Positions 18,040 through 26,944 of a DNA stretch of 64,000 bases are shown piece after piece. The translations under genes and the position numbers were made by a program. Below the pieces are notes generated by a model, which ran no database searches, was not told the origin of the DNA, and saw only the letters and a list, made by a program, of their open reading frames with translations. Every line of letters begins with the position of its first letter. Position 1 is the first letter of the stretch. Origin of the DNA: Rhodobacter flavimaris (GTDB lineage Bacteria; Pseudomonadota; Alphaproteobacteria; Rhodobacterales; Rhodobacteraceae); assembly GCF_021378075.1 (NCBI RefSeq), contig NZ_JAJUOS010000003.1:289023-353022 (forward strand), in the 5' to 3' direction.

Positions 18040-18732
18040 CGCGCGCCCCTGCCCCTAACCTGCGCCAGATAGCACCACGAAGCCGCACCGGCCTCAAGCA
18101 CCAACGCGCGGCGATCATTCACCGGCGCTGACGGCCCGTTGCGGCGCAAGTGGCACGGAGATCATCGATATGATTGAACCGCACCGACACGACCGCACGG
18201 TCGATAACGCTCCAGCCCGCCTCCGGAACGGAGCAGACGCGCGCTAGTTCGAACCTGGCTGCAAGCGCGCAGACCTACGGATGCAATGCTGCTGACAGCC
18301 GAATCAAACCGGCCTCCTCAAGGGCGTAAACGCCGGGTCTGAAGCCGCGCGACCCCGCACGAGCTTTGGTACGGCTTGCTTTGAGGCCCTGTCGAGATCT
18401 TCGTCCTCAGCCCCGCAATACGACGTTTTCAGATCACTGAGGCAAACATTGGCACCCCGTAGTGCCACCGGGATCGCCCCGCCTTGTGACAAGAAGCACC
18501 CCCAGTTCGCGCCGAATACCTTTGGCATTTCTGAAGGGTAACGGAACCCGTGTCCCAGGCATGGCCAAGCGTCAGATGATCTGTGGATTTGTTTCTCAGC
18601 AACGCATTGGAGAGCGTTTCGTCTGACCCGGCTCGGCCCCGACCCGCACGTCACTGAGTTGGTCGTGATGATCCAGCTAGACATTAGGAACTATATTCAT
18701 TATTAGAATATCATTCCAATTTTGGAGAGACC
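18040..18732. other. Intergenic region between divergent LysR and IclR genes
   Basis: About 690 bp without a supported gene. An open frame on the minus strand (18304-18684, 126 codons) has an unusual composition, no recognisable domain and no good RBS, so it is not called. The only clear structure is a symmetric palindrome just before the IclR gene. The rest may be degraded sequence. Confidence 0.5.
18687..18717. promoter_or_regulatory. 31-bp two-tier palindrome, probable IclR operator
   Basis: Structure GGAA-N2-ATATTC-N7-GAATAT-N2-TTCC, with both the inner 6-bp and the outer 4-bp arms centred exactly on 18702. It ends 15 bp before the IclR start codon and is much more AT-rich than its surroundings. 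IclR-family regulators bind comparable GGAA...TTCC dyads and commonly repress themselves. Confidence 0.55.
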
Positions 18733-19524
18733 ATGTCCTTCAGCCATACCGAACGAAGCCTCCGCGCGATCGAGGTTCTTGCCGAGCACCCGGAGGGGCT
18801 CCAGCTGGCGATGATCGCATCGCTGCTGGAAATGCCCAAGCCCGGCGCCCACCGCCTGATGGCAGAGCTGGTGCGGCTCGAATTCGTGACACAGGACCAG
18901 AGCGGCGCCTACCTCCTGACCCCCCGCCTGGTTTCAATCGCGTTCCGACACCTTGCCTGCCTGGGAACGGTCGATGCCGCTCAACCCGTTCTCGACCGGT
19001 TGGCCAAGATATCCGGAGAACTCGTGCGCCTTTCGGTCACCGACACCCGGCGACAGGTCTTTGTTGCCAAGGCGCAGGGAGCGCGCGGCGGATTGATCTA
19101 TGACCCGCAAATGGGAGAAGCCGCCCATCTGGCCTCGATGGCGACCGGGCTTGCCTGGCTCTCGACCATGGACGACATCGCCGCGATGCGGCTGGTCACG
19201 GCACAGGGTCTCGGTGGCAGCAATCTGGGTCCGAATGCCCCAAAGAGTCCGGCAGAGGTGCTGGCGCGTCTTGAAAACGCCCGCAGCGCAGGCCTTGCCC
19301 GCGCGATCGACAGTTCGGCGCCCGGCATGTCAGCCATCGCCGCGCCGGTCTTCCACCCCGGAACCGGAGCCTGCCTTGGCACCGTCTCGATCGGTGGCCC
19401 CTCTTCAAGGCTGACGCCCGAGCGCATCGAGGAGCTTTTGCCGGCCCTGCGAGACTCAGCCGCGGAACTTTCGGACCGCGTCGCCGCTTCGACCTATTTC
19501 ACCCCCGCCCGCGCGGCGAACTAA
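18733..19524 (+). CDS. IclR-family transcriptional regulator
   Basis: 263 residues. The N-terminal winged HTH (~5-65; 'RAIEVLAEHPEGLQLAMIASLL', 'PKPGAHRLMAELVRLEFV') is followed by the IclR effector domain (~75-250) with 'GTVDAAQPVLDRLAKISGE', 'ATGLAWLSTM' and 'GMSAIAAPVFHPGTG'. The start is ATG 18733 with TTGGAGAG upstream. It is 10 bp upstream of the acyl-CoA dehydrogenase gene and almost certainly co-transcribed, so it likely regulates that gene and itself through the palindrome before it. Effector unknown. Confidence 0.9.
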   Translation: MSFSHTERSLRAIEVLAEHPEGLQLAMIASLLEMPKPGAHRLMAELVRLEFVTQDQSGAYLLTPRLVSIAFRHLACLGTVDAAQPVLDRLAKISGELVRLSVTDTRRQVFVAKAQGARGGLIYDPQMGEAAHLASMATGLAWLSTMDDIAAMRLVTAQGLGGSNLGPNAPKSPAEVLARLENARSAGLARAIDSSAPGMSAIAAPVFHPGTGACLGTVSIGGPSSRLTPERIEELLPALRDSAAELSDRVAASTYFTPARAAN

Positions 19525-19534
19525 GGAGCCCCCA

Positions 19535-20713
19535 ATGGACCTCACGCTCAGCCACGAGCAGCGCCTGCTGGTCGATACCGTCCGTGATTTCATCAAGACC
19601 GAACTCGCCCCGCTGGAGGAAGCTGTCGAGGAAACCGGCGCCCTCGCCCCCGAACTGGCCGCCGAGGTCTTTCGAAAGAGTTCCGAGCTTGGCCTCTATG
19701 CGATGAACGTCCCGGAGGAGCATGGCGGCGGCGGGCTTTCCGCCCTCGACACCATGCTGGTCGAAGAGCAGTTCGGCCGCACCACCGACATTCTGATCCG
19801 GCGCGCCTTCGGCAATGTCTACGAGGTTCTGCTGGCCTGCGAGGGCGATCAGGTCGAGCGCTGGCTGCGCCCTGCGGTGCGCGGGGAGCGTGTCTGCTCG
19901 ATCGCGATCACCGAACCGGGTGCCGGGTCGGATGCGGCATCGATCGCCACGAAGGCAGTCGAGGATGGCAAGGGCGGCTGGATCCTGAACGGCAGCAAGC
20001 ACTTCATTTCGGATGGGCTGGTGTCCGACTTCTTCGTCGTCTCTGCGGTCACCGACCCCGGCAAGGGCGCGCGCGGGATATCGCTTTTCCTCGTTGACAA
20101 GGGAACGCCTGGCCTGACCATCGGGCGCGACCAGCCGATGATGGGCCTGCGCGGCACCTCGCATGTCGAGCTGCATTTCGACAACGTGCCCCTGCAGCCG
20201 ATCAACATGCTCGGCGCGCGGGGCGAGGGTTTCCGCATGGCGCTTGGCGTTCTGGGCCGGGTGCGTCTGGCGCAGGTCGGCGCGCGCTCCATCGGGAAGG
20301 CGACAAAGGTGCTTGACCTGATGGTGGACTACGCGCGCGAGCGTAAGCAGTTTGGCCAGGCCATTGGCGAGTTCCAACTGGTGGGGCAGATGCTGGCTGA
20401 CTCCGCGCTCGAGATCAACGCGGCCCGCCTTGCGCTCTGGCAAACCGCGATCGAAATCGACGAGGGTCGCGATCCGCGCACTCGTATCAGCTTGGTCAAG
20501 GTTCAGGCTGCGGAGACGCTTGGGAGAGTCGTGGACCGCGCCGTTCAGCTTTTCGGCGGCATGGGTTTCTGCAAGGACCTGCCGATTGAGCGCTACTACC
20601 GTGACGCCCGGATCTACCGGATCTTCGATGGCACTTCCGAGATCCACCGCACCGTCATGGCCAGAATGCTGATGAAGGGAGAGCCCACGCTCTACGACCC
20701 CTTCGTTGCCTGA
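19535..20713 (+). CDS. Acyl-CoA dehydrogenase
   Basis: 392 residues, the usual length. The FAD/acyl-CoA signature 'ITEPGAGSDAASIATKA' is near residue 130, the substrate/FAD segment 'LNGSKHFISDG' near 152, and the C-terminal domain has 'RKQFGQAIGEFQLVGQMLAD' and 'QLFGGMGFCKDLPIERYYRDARI'. It oxidises an acyl-CoA to the enoyl-CoA, passing electrons to ETF. At the place of the catalytic Glu of medium-chain enzymes (YEGT) it has Asp, in 'IFDGTSEI'; this occurs in other family members but leaves the base uncertain. Strong RBS TAAGGAG. The substrate is unknown. The operon holds only the IclR gene and this one, ending at a strong terminator. Confidence 0.88.
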   Translation: MDLTLSHEQRLLVDTVRDFIKTELAPLEEAVEETGALAPELAAEVFRKSSELGLYAMNVPEEHGGGGLSALDTMLVEEQFGRTTDILIRRAFGNVYEVLLACEGDQVERWLRPAVRGERVCSIAITEPGAGSDAASIATKAVEDGKGGWILNGSKHFISDGLVSDFFVVSAVTDPGKGARGISLFLVDKGTPGLTIGRDQPMMGLRGTSHVELHFDNVPLQPINMLGARGEGFRMALGVLGRVRLAQVGARSIGKATKVLDLMVDYARERKQFGQAIGEFQLVGQMLADSALEINAARLALWQTAIEIDEGRDPRTRISLVKVQAAETLGRVVDRAVQLFGGMGFCKDLPIERYYRDARIYRIFDGTSEIHRTVMARMLMKGEPTLYDPFVA

Positions 20714-20753
20714 GTTCACGCACGACAACAGCTCTCTCGGGCGTGGAAAAGGG

Positions 20754-20783
20754 AAGGCGCGGGCCGCTAGCCCGCGCCTTTTT
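20754..20783. terminator. Bidirectional intrinsic terminator
   Basis: 11-bp perfect stem AAGGCGCGGGC/GCCCGCGCCTT with a 5-base loop and TTT continuing the T-run on the plus strand. A-rich sequence before the stem is weaker as a T-run for the minus strand. It lies between the convergent acyl-CoA dehydrogenase and dehydroshikimate dehydratase genes and can serve both. Confidence 0.8.
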
Positions 20784-20798
20784 CTTGACCCATGCCAA

Positions 20799-22631
20799 TC
20801 ACATCAGGAAAAAGGCGTCGGCATCCTCAAGCTCGCGCAACTGGGCAAGCATCCGCACCGCAGCGTTTGGAGCCCCCATGCCAGTGTAACCGCGACGCTC
20901 GACGATCTCGAAGAAGAACCCGTTGATCGACCGCGTATAGATCTGGAAATACTCACCGCCCGCATCACGGTCGTAGAAGATGTTCAGGTCGCGCATCTGC
21001 GCAATGACCGCGGGATCGAGATCGAACCGGCACGCAAGGTCCTCGTAGTAGTTCATCGGGACCTGCAAGATATCCTCGGGTGCCATGGAACCTGCGAAGG
21101 CGAAGATGTCATCGCAGGCAAGTGCAACGTGATGCCACGGCGCAAAGCCCGATTTTTCAAGGAATCGCTGCGTGGTCGTCGCTGCACCAAAGGACGAGTT
21201 CAGCGAAATGCGCACCAGCCCCGTATCATTGGCCAGCGTGCGCGAATGCACCGTTCCATGCGGGTCAAGAACATCCCTGATCTCTTCCGAGCGCATGTCG
21301 AATATGGCGCGGTAGAACATCAGCCCCGACAGAAACAGGTTCGGCTGCAGCGCCTGCCCGCAATGATCGACCCGCAGGATATGGGCCGAGGGCTCCTCCC
21401 CCGTCGGTTTGAAGGCCCCAAAGCCGGGCATGGTCTCGACGGTGCCAGAGCTGAGGTAGAAAACCGATCCACCGGGACCGCGAAGGACCGGCAGATCATA
21501 GGGCGGCTCCGCGGGCTCGCCCAGTTGCTCACCATGAAAGAGGCCAAGCCGGGTATCCATCTGCTCGAGATCGTCAACGATCATGCCAAGACCGGAAACC
21601 GACAGGCCCTGCAAAAGGTAGATAGAGTGCGCCAGCCCCTCGGTCATCCGGTTGAGCATGATGACTGCCTCACCCTGCCGCCAAAGATCCACCTTGCCCG
21701 TCGTGTGGGTCATCGCGAAGCCCATTGAGCGCAGGAGCCCCGCAACATCCTCCACCTCGTCGCCCTGCGCCACAAACTCGACGAAGGCCGGAGCGACCAG
21801 ATCCGAATGCAGGGCAGGACGGCGCCGGTGCGCCTCAGACAGCAGATGAAACGCCCGCATCCCGTCACGGGCAATTTGCGATGCAGGAAGCGAGCGGATC
21901 TGATCGTTGAACGTCTCGATCGACATCGGAGCTGTGACACCAAGGGTAATCAGCTGCGAATAGAAGTCGGCCACCGGCAAGGTGCCCTGCCCCGGAAACA
22001 GCCGGAACGATTGTGTCAGCAGTGCCCTGTCGATCCGACCGGTGGGCGCATCCGCCAGGTGAACGAGGACAATCTTCTCAGGCGGGATTTCGGCCAGAAT
22101 GGCCGGGTCGGTGTCCATTGCAAACAGATGGACCGCCCCGATCACGAGGCCAAAATTCTCGGCATCGACCCTGCGGACGATATCGAGCGCATCGGCAACC
22201 GTGTTGATATGTGCCGAGGTGGCCAGCGCCTCATAGCCTAGCTTCAGGCCCATCGCGTCCGCACGTCGGGCCAGCTCCCGCAAATCAGCTGCAATCCGGT
22301 CCCGATCTGCGTCAGAGGCGATCAGTGTCGTTGCACAGACGACCAGCATGGGCGCGCCGATCCGCCGCGTCAGCTCAAGAAAGCGGCCCGCCCGACGGAA
22401 GGCTGCCGCGCGCGCATCGCCCTCAAGCCCCTCGAAGTCGCGCAACGACTGCAGCGAAACGATTTCGATCCCGGCATTGCGGGCAAAAACGGGGATTTCC
22501 TCGGGGGCGCCATCGAAGCCGATGATGTCCTCACGGAAAACCTCGATCCCGTTGAAACCAGCCGCGGCAGCCGCCTCGATCTTGTCTTCCAACTGCCCCG
22601 AGAAACTAATCGACGAAATCGAGCGGAACAT
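20799..22631 (-). CDS. quiC1: Bifunctional 3-dehydroshikimate dehydratase / 4-hydroxyphenylpyruvate dioxygenase-like protein
   Basis: 610 residues from ATG 22631, which has AAGGAGAATTCC upstream; an in-frame extension to 22751 is not needed. Residues ~1-270 are a TIM-barrel of the sugar-phosphate isomerase/AP-endonuclease-2 type ('FNGIEVFREDIIGFDG', 'GLKLGYEAL', 'MSIETFND' with metal-binding Glu). Residues ~290-605 are a double VOC domain like HPPD ('VDHCGQAL', 'WHHVALACDD', 'GFFFEIVERRGY'). This fusion is characteristic of QuiC1/QsuB enzymes that convert 3-dehydroshikimate to protocatechuate in quinate and shikimate catabolism; the barrel carries the activity. AroQ and two shikimate/quinate dehydrogenase genes in the window supply the preceding steps. 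Confidence 0.9.
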   Translation of the reverse strand: MFRSISSISFSGQLEDKIEAAAAAGFNGIEVFREDIIGFDGAPEEIPVFARNAGIEIVSLQSLRDFEGLEGDARAAAFRRAGRFLELTRRIGAPMLVVCATTLIASDADRDRIAADLRELARRADAMGLKLGYEALATSAHINTVADALDIVRRVDAENFGLVIGAVHLFAMDTDPAILAEIPPEKIVLVHLADAPTGRIDRALLTQSFRLFPGQGTLPVADFYSQLITLGVTAPMSIETFNDQIRSLPASQIARDGMRAFHLLSEAHRRRPALHSDLVAPAFVEFVAQGDEVEDVAGLLRSMGFAMTHTTGKVDLWRQGEAVIMLNRMTEGLAHSIYLLQGLSVSGLGMIVDDLEQMDTRLGLFHGEQLGEPAEPPYDLPVLRGPGGSVFYLSSGTVETMPGFGAFKPTGEEPSAHILRVDHCGQALQPNLFLSGLMFYRAIFDMRSEEIRDVLDPHGTVHSRTLANDTGLVRISLNSSFGAATTTQRFLEKSGFAPWHHVALACDDIFAFAGSMAPEDILQVPMNYYEDLACRFDLDPAVIAQMRDLNIFYDRDAGGEYFQIYTRSINGFFFEIVERRGYTGMGAPNAAVRMLAQLRELEDADAFFLM

Positions 22632-22827
22632 GGAATTCTCCTTGGACTGGCAGCGCAACGCGTTGATTTCCCGTATGGTCCACGGTGTGCGCCTCTTTCG
22701 TCCGAGGTTATCGCGCGGGACGGATTGGCGCAAATCCAAAGGCAGGCCCACCGCACCCGGGAAGGAAGTGCGATGGGCCCTTGGATGCGGCGTCGGGGTG
22801 GATGGGACGCCTACACCTTTCCTTGTG

Positions 22828-22854
22828 ATGCAAGGCGCGCAGGGCGCCTTGCAT
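22828..22854 (-). terminator. Stem-loop downstream of the ThDP-enzyme gene
   Basis: Perfect 11-bp stem ATGCAAGGCGC/GCGCCTTGCAT with a 5-base loop, 11 bp beyond the stop of the minus-strand ThDP enzyme gene. The flank has no long T-run. It is the probable end of the four-gene operon and separates it from the dehydratase gene, whose start is about 200 bp further on. Confidence 0.6.
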
Positions 22855-22865
22855 TCTGATGCTCA

Positions 22866-24662
22866 TCACTCCGTCGACACGTGCCCCACGCCGCCCTCGG
22901 GCGAGTAGATGTCGAGGATGTTCCAATGGCCCGAGGTCGGCGTCGGGTTGTTGATCATGGCCACGTCGATCACGGTCGGACGACCGGACTTGATCGCGGC
23001 CTCCAGAGCGGGCTTGAACTCGGCCGCCGATTTCACGCGGACGCCATCGACGCCATAGGCCTCGGCGATGGCGGCGTAATCGGGCTTTTGCTCCAGCACG
23101 TCATTCGCCTTGGGGAAAAGCGTGCCATAGGTCAGGTCGTAATGCGCCTTTTGCAGACCGGCGATGGTCCCGAAAGCGTTGTTGTTCATCACGACCCAGA
23201 TCACGGCCAGACCTTCGGCTGCGGCCGTCGCAAGCACCGCCGGGTTCTGACCGAAACCGCCATCCCCCACCAGCGAGATCACCACGCGGTCGGGCGCGGC
23301 CACCTTGGCACCGACGGCTGCGGGCGGGCCAAAGCCCATCGTCGCGAAGCCGCCCGGGATCAGGATCGAGCCCGGCGTGTAGATGTCGAATTGCTGCGCC
23401 ACGCCGTTCTTGTTCCAACCCACGTCCGAGGTCAGGATCGCATCACGGGGCATCGCCTCGCGCAGGTCGGCCAGAATGCGCTCGGGCATCATCGGGAAGG
23501 CATCCGAGGTTTGCATCGCGATGTTGCGCGATTTGAACTCGGCGCGGAAGGCGGCGATGGCCTTGACCAGATCGGAACGCTTGACGCCCTCGGGGGCCAT
23601 TTCCTTCGCGACGCGGGTCAACACCTTCAGCGCCGCCTTGAGATCCGCGACCGCCCCGATTTCCACCGGGTAGTTGCGCCCGATTTCCTGCGGTTCGATG
23701 TCGATATGGATCAGGCTGGTTTTGCCCGGACCGATATCGAAGGTGTATTCGGGATACCAGGACGAGCTGTCAGCCTCCTTGAAGCGGCTCCCGAGCGCGA
23801 TGATCCAGTCGGCGTTCAGGGTCTGCTTGTTGGTGAACTCGGTCCCCCAGAAGCCGGTCATACCCAGCACCAGCGGGTGGTCGTCGGGCAGACAGCCCTT
23901 ACCCATCAGCGAATGCGCAACGGGGATCTGCAGGTGATCCACGAATTCGCGCAGCTCATCCCAGGCGCGGGCCAGTGCCACGCCACCGCCAGCATAGATC
24001 ACCGGGCGCTCGGCCTTGAGCAGCGCCCCGACGATCTCGCGCGCGGTCTCGTCATCAAGCGAGGGCTTACGGTAGCTCTTGGCGTTGGCTCCCTGCTTTT
24101 CCCACAGTGCGTTCGGGATCTGGGCCGAGAAATAGTCCATCGGCACGTTGACCAGAACCGGGCCCGGCTGGCCGCTTTCGGCCAGGTGGAAGGCCTTTTC
24201 CATGATCTCCGGCAGCAGCTCTGGCGTATCGACGCGCCAGGCACGCTTCACGAAGGGGCGGTAGATCTCATACTGGCTGCCGTCGGCATGCAGGTTCACC
24301 TCCTGGTGGGGGTGCTTGCCGTAGTAGTAGGACGGGATATCGCCCGCGATCACCACCATCGGAATGCAGTCCAGCGCCGCGTTGGCGACACCGGTCGCTG
24401 CGTTGGTCAGCCCCGGCGACAGGTGCGACAGCACGACCGAGGCCTTGCCAGTCACCCGCGCATAGCCGTCCGCCGCATGGGCCGAGATCTGCTCGTGACG
24501 CACGTTCACGAACTCGATCCCCGAGTCCGCCATCGCCGCCAGAACGGCGATGTTCGTGTGCCCGCACAGGCCAAAGACGTGCTTGACGCCACGACCTTCG
24601 AGATAACGGCAAAGCTGGTTCGAAATCAGGTCCTTGCCGGGTTCGATGTTCTTCGTAACCAT
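22866..24662 (-). CDS. Thiamine diphosphate-dependent lyase/decarboxylase (acetolactate synthase superfamily)
   Basis: 598 residues from ATG 24662, which overlaps the previous stop as TGATG. All three ThDP-enzyme domains are present. The N-terminal Pyr domain carries the catalytic Glu57 in 'VNVRHEQISAHAADGYAR', the central domain has 'HIDIEPQEIGRNYPVEIGAVAD', and the C-terminal PP domain has the ThDP-Mg motif from 'GDGGFGQNP' to 'MNNNAFG' (~466-500). It is not close to sulfoacetaldehyde acetyltransferase or oxalyl-CoA decarboxylase at the motifs I can compare, so neither name is given. Coupling to an acylating aldehyde dehydrogenase suggests it releases an aldehyde, for example by decarboxylating a 2-oxo acid, for conversion to an acyl-CoA. 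True substrate unknown. Confidence 0.8.
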   Translation of the reverse strand: MVTKNIEPGKDLISNQLCRYLEGRGVKHVFGLCGHTNIAVLAAMADSGIEFVNVRHEQISAHAADGYARVTGKASVVLSHLSPGLTNAATGVANAALDCIPMVVIAGDIPSYYYGKHPHQEVNLHADGSQYEIYRPFVKRAWRVDTPELLPEIMEKAFHLAESGQPGPVLVNVPMDYFSAQIPNALWEKQGANAKSYRKPSLDDETAREIVGALLKAERPVIYAGGGVALARAWDELREFVDHLQIPVAHSLMGKGCLPDDHPLVLGMTGFWGTEFTNKQTLNADWIIALGSRFKEADSSSWYPEYTFDIGPGKTSLIHIDIEPQEIGRNYPVEIGAVADLKAALKVLTRVAKEMAPEGVKRSDLVKAIAAFRAEFKSRNIAMQTSDAFPMMPERILADLREAMPRDAILTSDVGWNKNGVAQQFDIYTPGSILIPGGFATMGFGPPAAVGAKVAAPDRVVISLVGDGGFGQNPAVLATAAAEGLAVIWVVMNNNAFGTIAGLQKAHYDLTYGTLFPKANDVLEQKPDYAAIAEAYGVDGVRVKSAAEFKPALEAAIKSGRPTVIDVAMINNPTPTSGHWNILDIYSPEGGVGHVSTE

Positions 24663-26068
24663 CACATCACCTCGGTGTTATAGAACTCGCCAAAGAGTTC
24701 TTCGTCAGAGGGGCGATCCGCAGGGATCGGGCGGGCAACCCAAGTCACGTTCATGTAGTGCTTGAGCGAGACGTTCTCGTTGGTGATATTGCCACCCCAG
24801 ATGCCGCAGCCGAGGCTCGAGGTCATCGGCATCCCGTTCTCGAAGGAACCAGCGTTGGCCTTCGATTGCGGCTGGCGCACCATCACGCGGCTGACCGGCG
24901 CGTTCTTGGCATGCTGGAGGATATGCTCCTCGTTGAACGAGTAGATCCCGCAGGAGTGGCCCTTGCCGCCGACGTCGTAGATCGCGCGGACCTTGGCCAT
25001 TGCGTCATCAAAGTCCTTGAACTTGTAGAGCGCCATCGTGACCGAAAGCTTCTCGCCCGAGAACTTGTGCGCTTTGCCGATTTCCTCCTGTTCGACCATG
25101 ATGAACTTGCGGTCGTCCGGAATCGAGAAACCGGCATATTCCGCGATCCGCTGCGCCGCGATGGCGACGGTTTCGATCCGACGCGAGCCATCCTCTTTCC
25201 ACAGCGCCTTTTGCAGAAGGGCCTTCTCTTCGGGGTTGCAGAGGTAGCCACCCTCTTTGATCAGCGCCTCTTTCATAGCGTCGTAGATCTTCTCGTGGAT
25301 CACGAGGTTGCCGTCAGCCGAGCAGCCCGACCCGAAGTCCGAGGTCTTCGAGATGCGCGAGTTCATCGCGGCTTCGGCGATATCGGCGTCCTCGTCGATA
25401 ACCATGGTCGCATTGCCCGCGCCCACGCCGTAGGCCGGCTTGCCCGACGAATAGGCCGCCTGCACCATCGGCTTGCCGCCGGTGGCCATGGTCAGATCGC
25501 AGTTCGCCATCAGGTAATCGGTGAGCGGGATCGAGGGGTTCTCGACGCACTGAAAAATGTCGCGCGGCGCGCCAAGCTTGGCCAGCGTCTCACGCATCAC
25601 GCGCACCATTTCGAAGGTCGTTTCCTTGGCACGCGGGTGCGGCGAGAAGATAACCGCGTCCTTGCACTTGATCGCGTAGATGCCGGTGACAGGCGGGGTC
25701 AGCTCCGGGTTGGTCGTCGGGATCAGCGAGGCGATGACACCGGCAGGCTTGGCAATCTTGGTCAGGCCCTTGGCGGGGTCCTCCTCGATGATGCCCACAG
25801 ACTTGCCGCGCAGCGCGTCGCGCAGGACTCCGAGGATCTTGAAACGCTTGCCGGCACGGCCGGCGCGGTCACCGATACCGGACTCGTCCACACCCATCTG
25901 GGCGATGCGCACGAAGGTGGTCTCGTTGCCGCAGTTCCAGCCGAGCGCGCGGGCCAGGCGGTCCACCTGTGCTTGATCGTAGTCCTTGATCTCGTCCATC
26001 GCGGCACGGGCGCGGGCGATCAACTCGTCAGCGTAAGCGATTTCTTCGGGGGTAATGTCGCGGGCCAT
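24662..26068 (-). CDS. CoA-acylating aldehyde dehydrogenase (SauS/EutE-like)
   Basis: 468 residues of the acylating aldehyde dehydrogenase class. The catalytic Cys249 is in 'FGSGCSADGN', with 'SLIPTTNPELTPPVTGIYAIKC' and 'IFSPHPRAKETT' as in EutE, AdhE N-terminal and sulfoacetaldehyde dehydrogenase (SauS) proteins. The C-terminal block 'SLGCGIWGGNITNENVSLKH' is also typical. It interconverts an aldehyde and its acyl-CoA with NAD(P). SauS works on sulfoacetaldehyde, but no sulfonate transporter, SauT or phosphotransacetylase gene is nearby. Start ATG 26068 has GGAGGAG upstream. It is coupled to the ThDP enzyme gene (TGATG), so the two probably act in sequence. Confidence 0.85.
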   Translation of the reverse strand: MARDITPEEIAYADELIARARAAMDEIKDYDQAQVDRLARALGWNCGNETTFVRIAQMGVDESGIGDRAGRAGKRFKILGVLRDALRGKSVGIIEEDPAKGLTKIAKPAGVIASLIPTTNPELTPPVTGIYAIKCKDAVIFSPHPRAKETTFEMVRVMRETLAKLGAPRDIFQCVENPSIPLTDYLMANCDLTMATGGKPMVQAAYSSGKPAYGVGAGNATMVIDEDADIAEAAMNSRISKTSDFGSGCSADGNLVIHEKIYDAMKEALIKEGGYLCNPEEKALLQKALWKEDGSRRIETVAIAAQRIAEYAGFSIPDDRKFIMVEQEEIGKAHKFSGEKLSVTMALYKFKDFDDAMAKVRAIYDVGGKGHSCGIYSFNEEHILQHAKNAPVSRVMVRQPQSKANAGSFENGMPMTSSLGCGIWGGNITNENVSLKHYMNVTWVARPIPADRPSDEELFGEFYNTEVM

Positions 26069-26101
26069 GTGGGTCTCCTCCGGTGGTATGGCTTGGGCCG
26101 C

Positions 26102-26944
26102 TCAGGCGGCATGTCCTGCGCGGGTATCCCGCGCATCGGGGTCAAAGAAACGCTTGGCGCCCTCTAGGCAGCGCCTCGCATGTTCGGTGCGGCCGTATTT
26201 GGCCATCAGTTCAGCGTTGGGCAGTTCCAGCGAGATCGCCGCATCCGGGATCATCGAGGCGATCAGCTTGAACGAGATCACCCCGTCGCCCGGGTAAAGG
26301 CGCGCATCGCGGGCGATATGGATCATCTCATCCTTGTTGTAGGCGACGTGGTCGGTATCGCAGACATGCAGGAAGTTGATCCATTTGCGGGGCACGCGGG
26401 CCAGGTCTGCCATCGTGCCGCCGGTAAAGTAGTGATAGAGCGTGTCGATCAGCAGCCCCTGATTGGGGCGGTTCGCCAACCGCAGGATCTCGAGTGCGTC
26501 ATCGATACAGCACAACCGCGAGAATGCCGGATATTCGAGGTTCACGGTCAGCCCGTATTGCGCGGCCAGATCGCAGATCTCGGAAAAGCGATCGACGATA
26601 AAGCCTTTATCGTTCCGGACATCGGTCCAGGCCGAGGAAATCACCTGCTTGGCGCCAAGTTCGGCGCCCGTGGCAAAGGCACGCTCGTAATCGCTTGCCG
26701 GGGCCTGGCGCAGGATGCGGGCCAACTCGATATCATAGCATTGCAAGCCGGTTGCCGCGAGTTCGGCCTTGGTGGCGCGCACGACTTCGGGCGCGCAAGG
26801 GTCGATATCGGGTTCACCCGCCACGCCCATCTGGATCAGCCGAAAACTCGCGGCATCATAGCCTGCTTCATGCGCGATGCGCACCTGCTCGGGCGGGGTC
26901 ACCCCCGGAACGGTCAGATAGGCAAGGGAATAGAGGCGGCTCAT
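26102..26944 (-). CDS. TIM-barrel sugar-phosphate isomerase/epimerase family protein
   Basis: 280 residues from ATG 26944, chosen because it overlaps the preceding lyase stop as ATGA; the frame is open further upstream without homology. The AP-endonuclease-2-like TIM-barrel pattern is visible in 'AGYDAASFRLIQMG', 'LTVNLEYPAF' (metal-binding Glu), 'LLIDTLYHYFTGGT' and 'INFLHVCDTDHVAY'. Such proteins isomerise or epimerise keto sugars and hydroxy-keto acids, or act as dehydratases. It lies between the HMG-CoA-lyase-like gene and the acylating dehydrogenase gene in a compact operon, so it likely processes an intermediate of that pathway. Substrate unknown. Confidence 0.8.
   Translation of the reverse strand: MSRLYSLAYLTVPGVTPPEQVRIAHEAGYDAASFRLIQMGVAGEPDIDPCAPEVVRATKAELAATGLQCYDIELARILRQAPASDYERAFATGAELGAKQVISSAWTDVRNDKGFIVDRFSEICDLAAQYGLTVNLEYPAFSRLCCIDDALEILRLANRPNQGLLIDTLYHYFTGGTMADLARVPRKWINFLHVCDTDHVAYNKDEMIHIARDARLYPGDGVISFKLIASMIPDAAISLELPNAELMAKYGRTEHARRCLEGAKRFFDPDARDTRAGHAA

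Noticed and set aside
18304..18684. 126-codon frame in the LysR-IclR gap as a gene
   Set aside because: No recognisable domain, poor RBS and odd composition; left as intergenic sequence.
22866..24662. Naming the ThDP enzyme sulfoacetaldehyde acetyltransferase (Xsc) because its neighbour is SauS-like
   Set aside because: N-terminal and active-site region motifs do not match Xsc as I know it, and no pta or sulfonate transporter is near.
22881..24683. 600-codon open frame antisense to the ThDP enzyme gene
   Set aside because: No domain pattern; mirror of a real gene with intact catalytic motifs.
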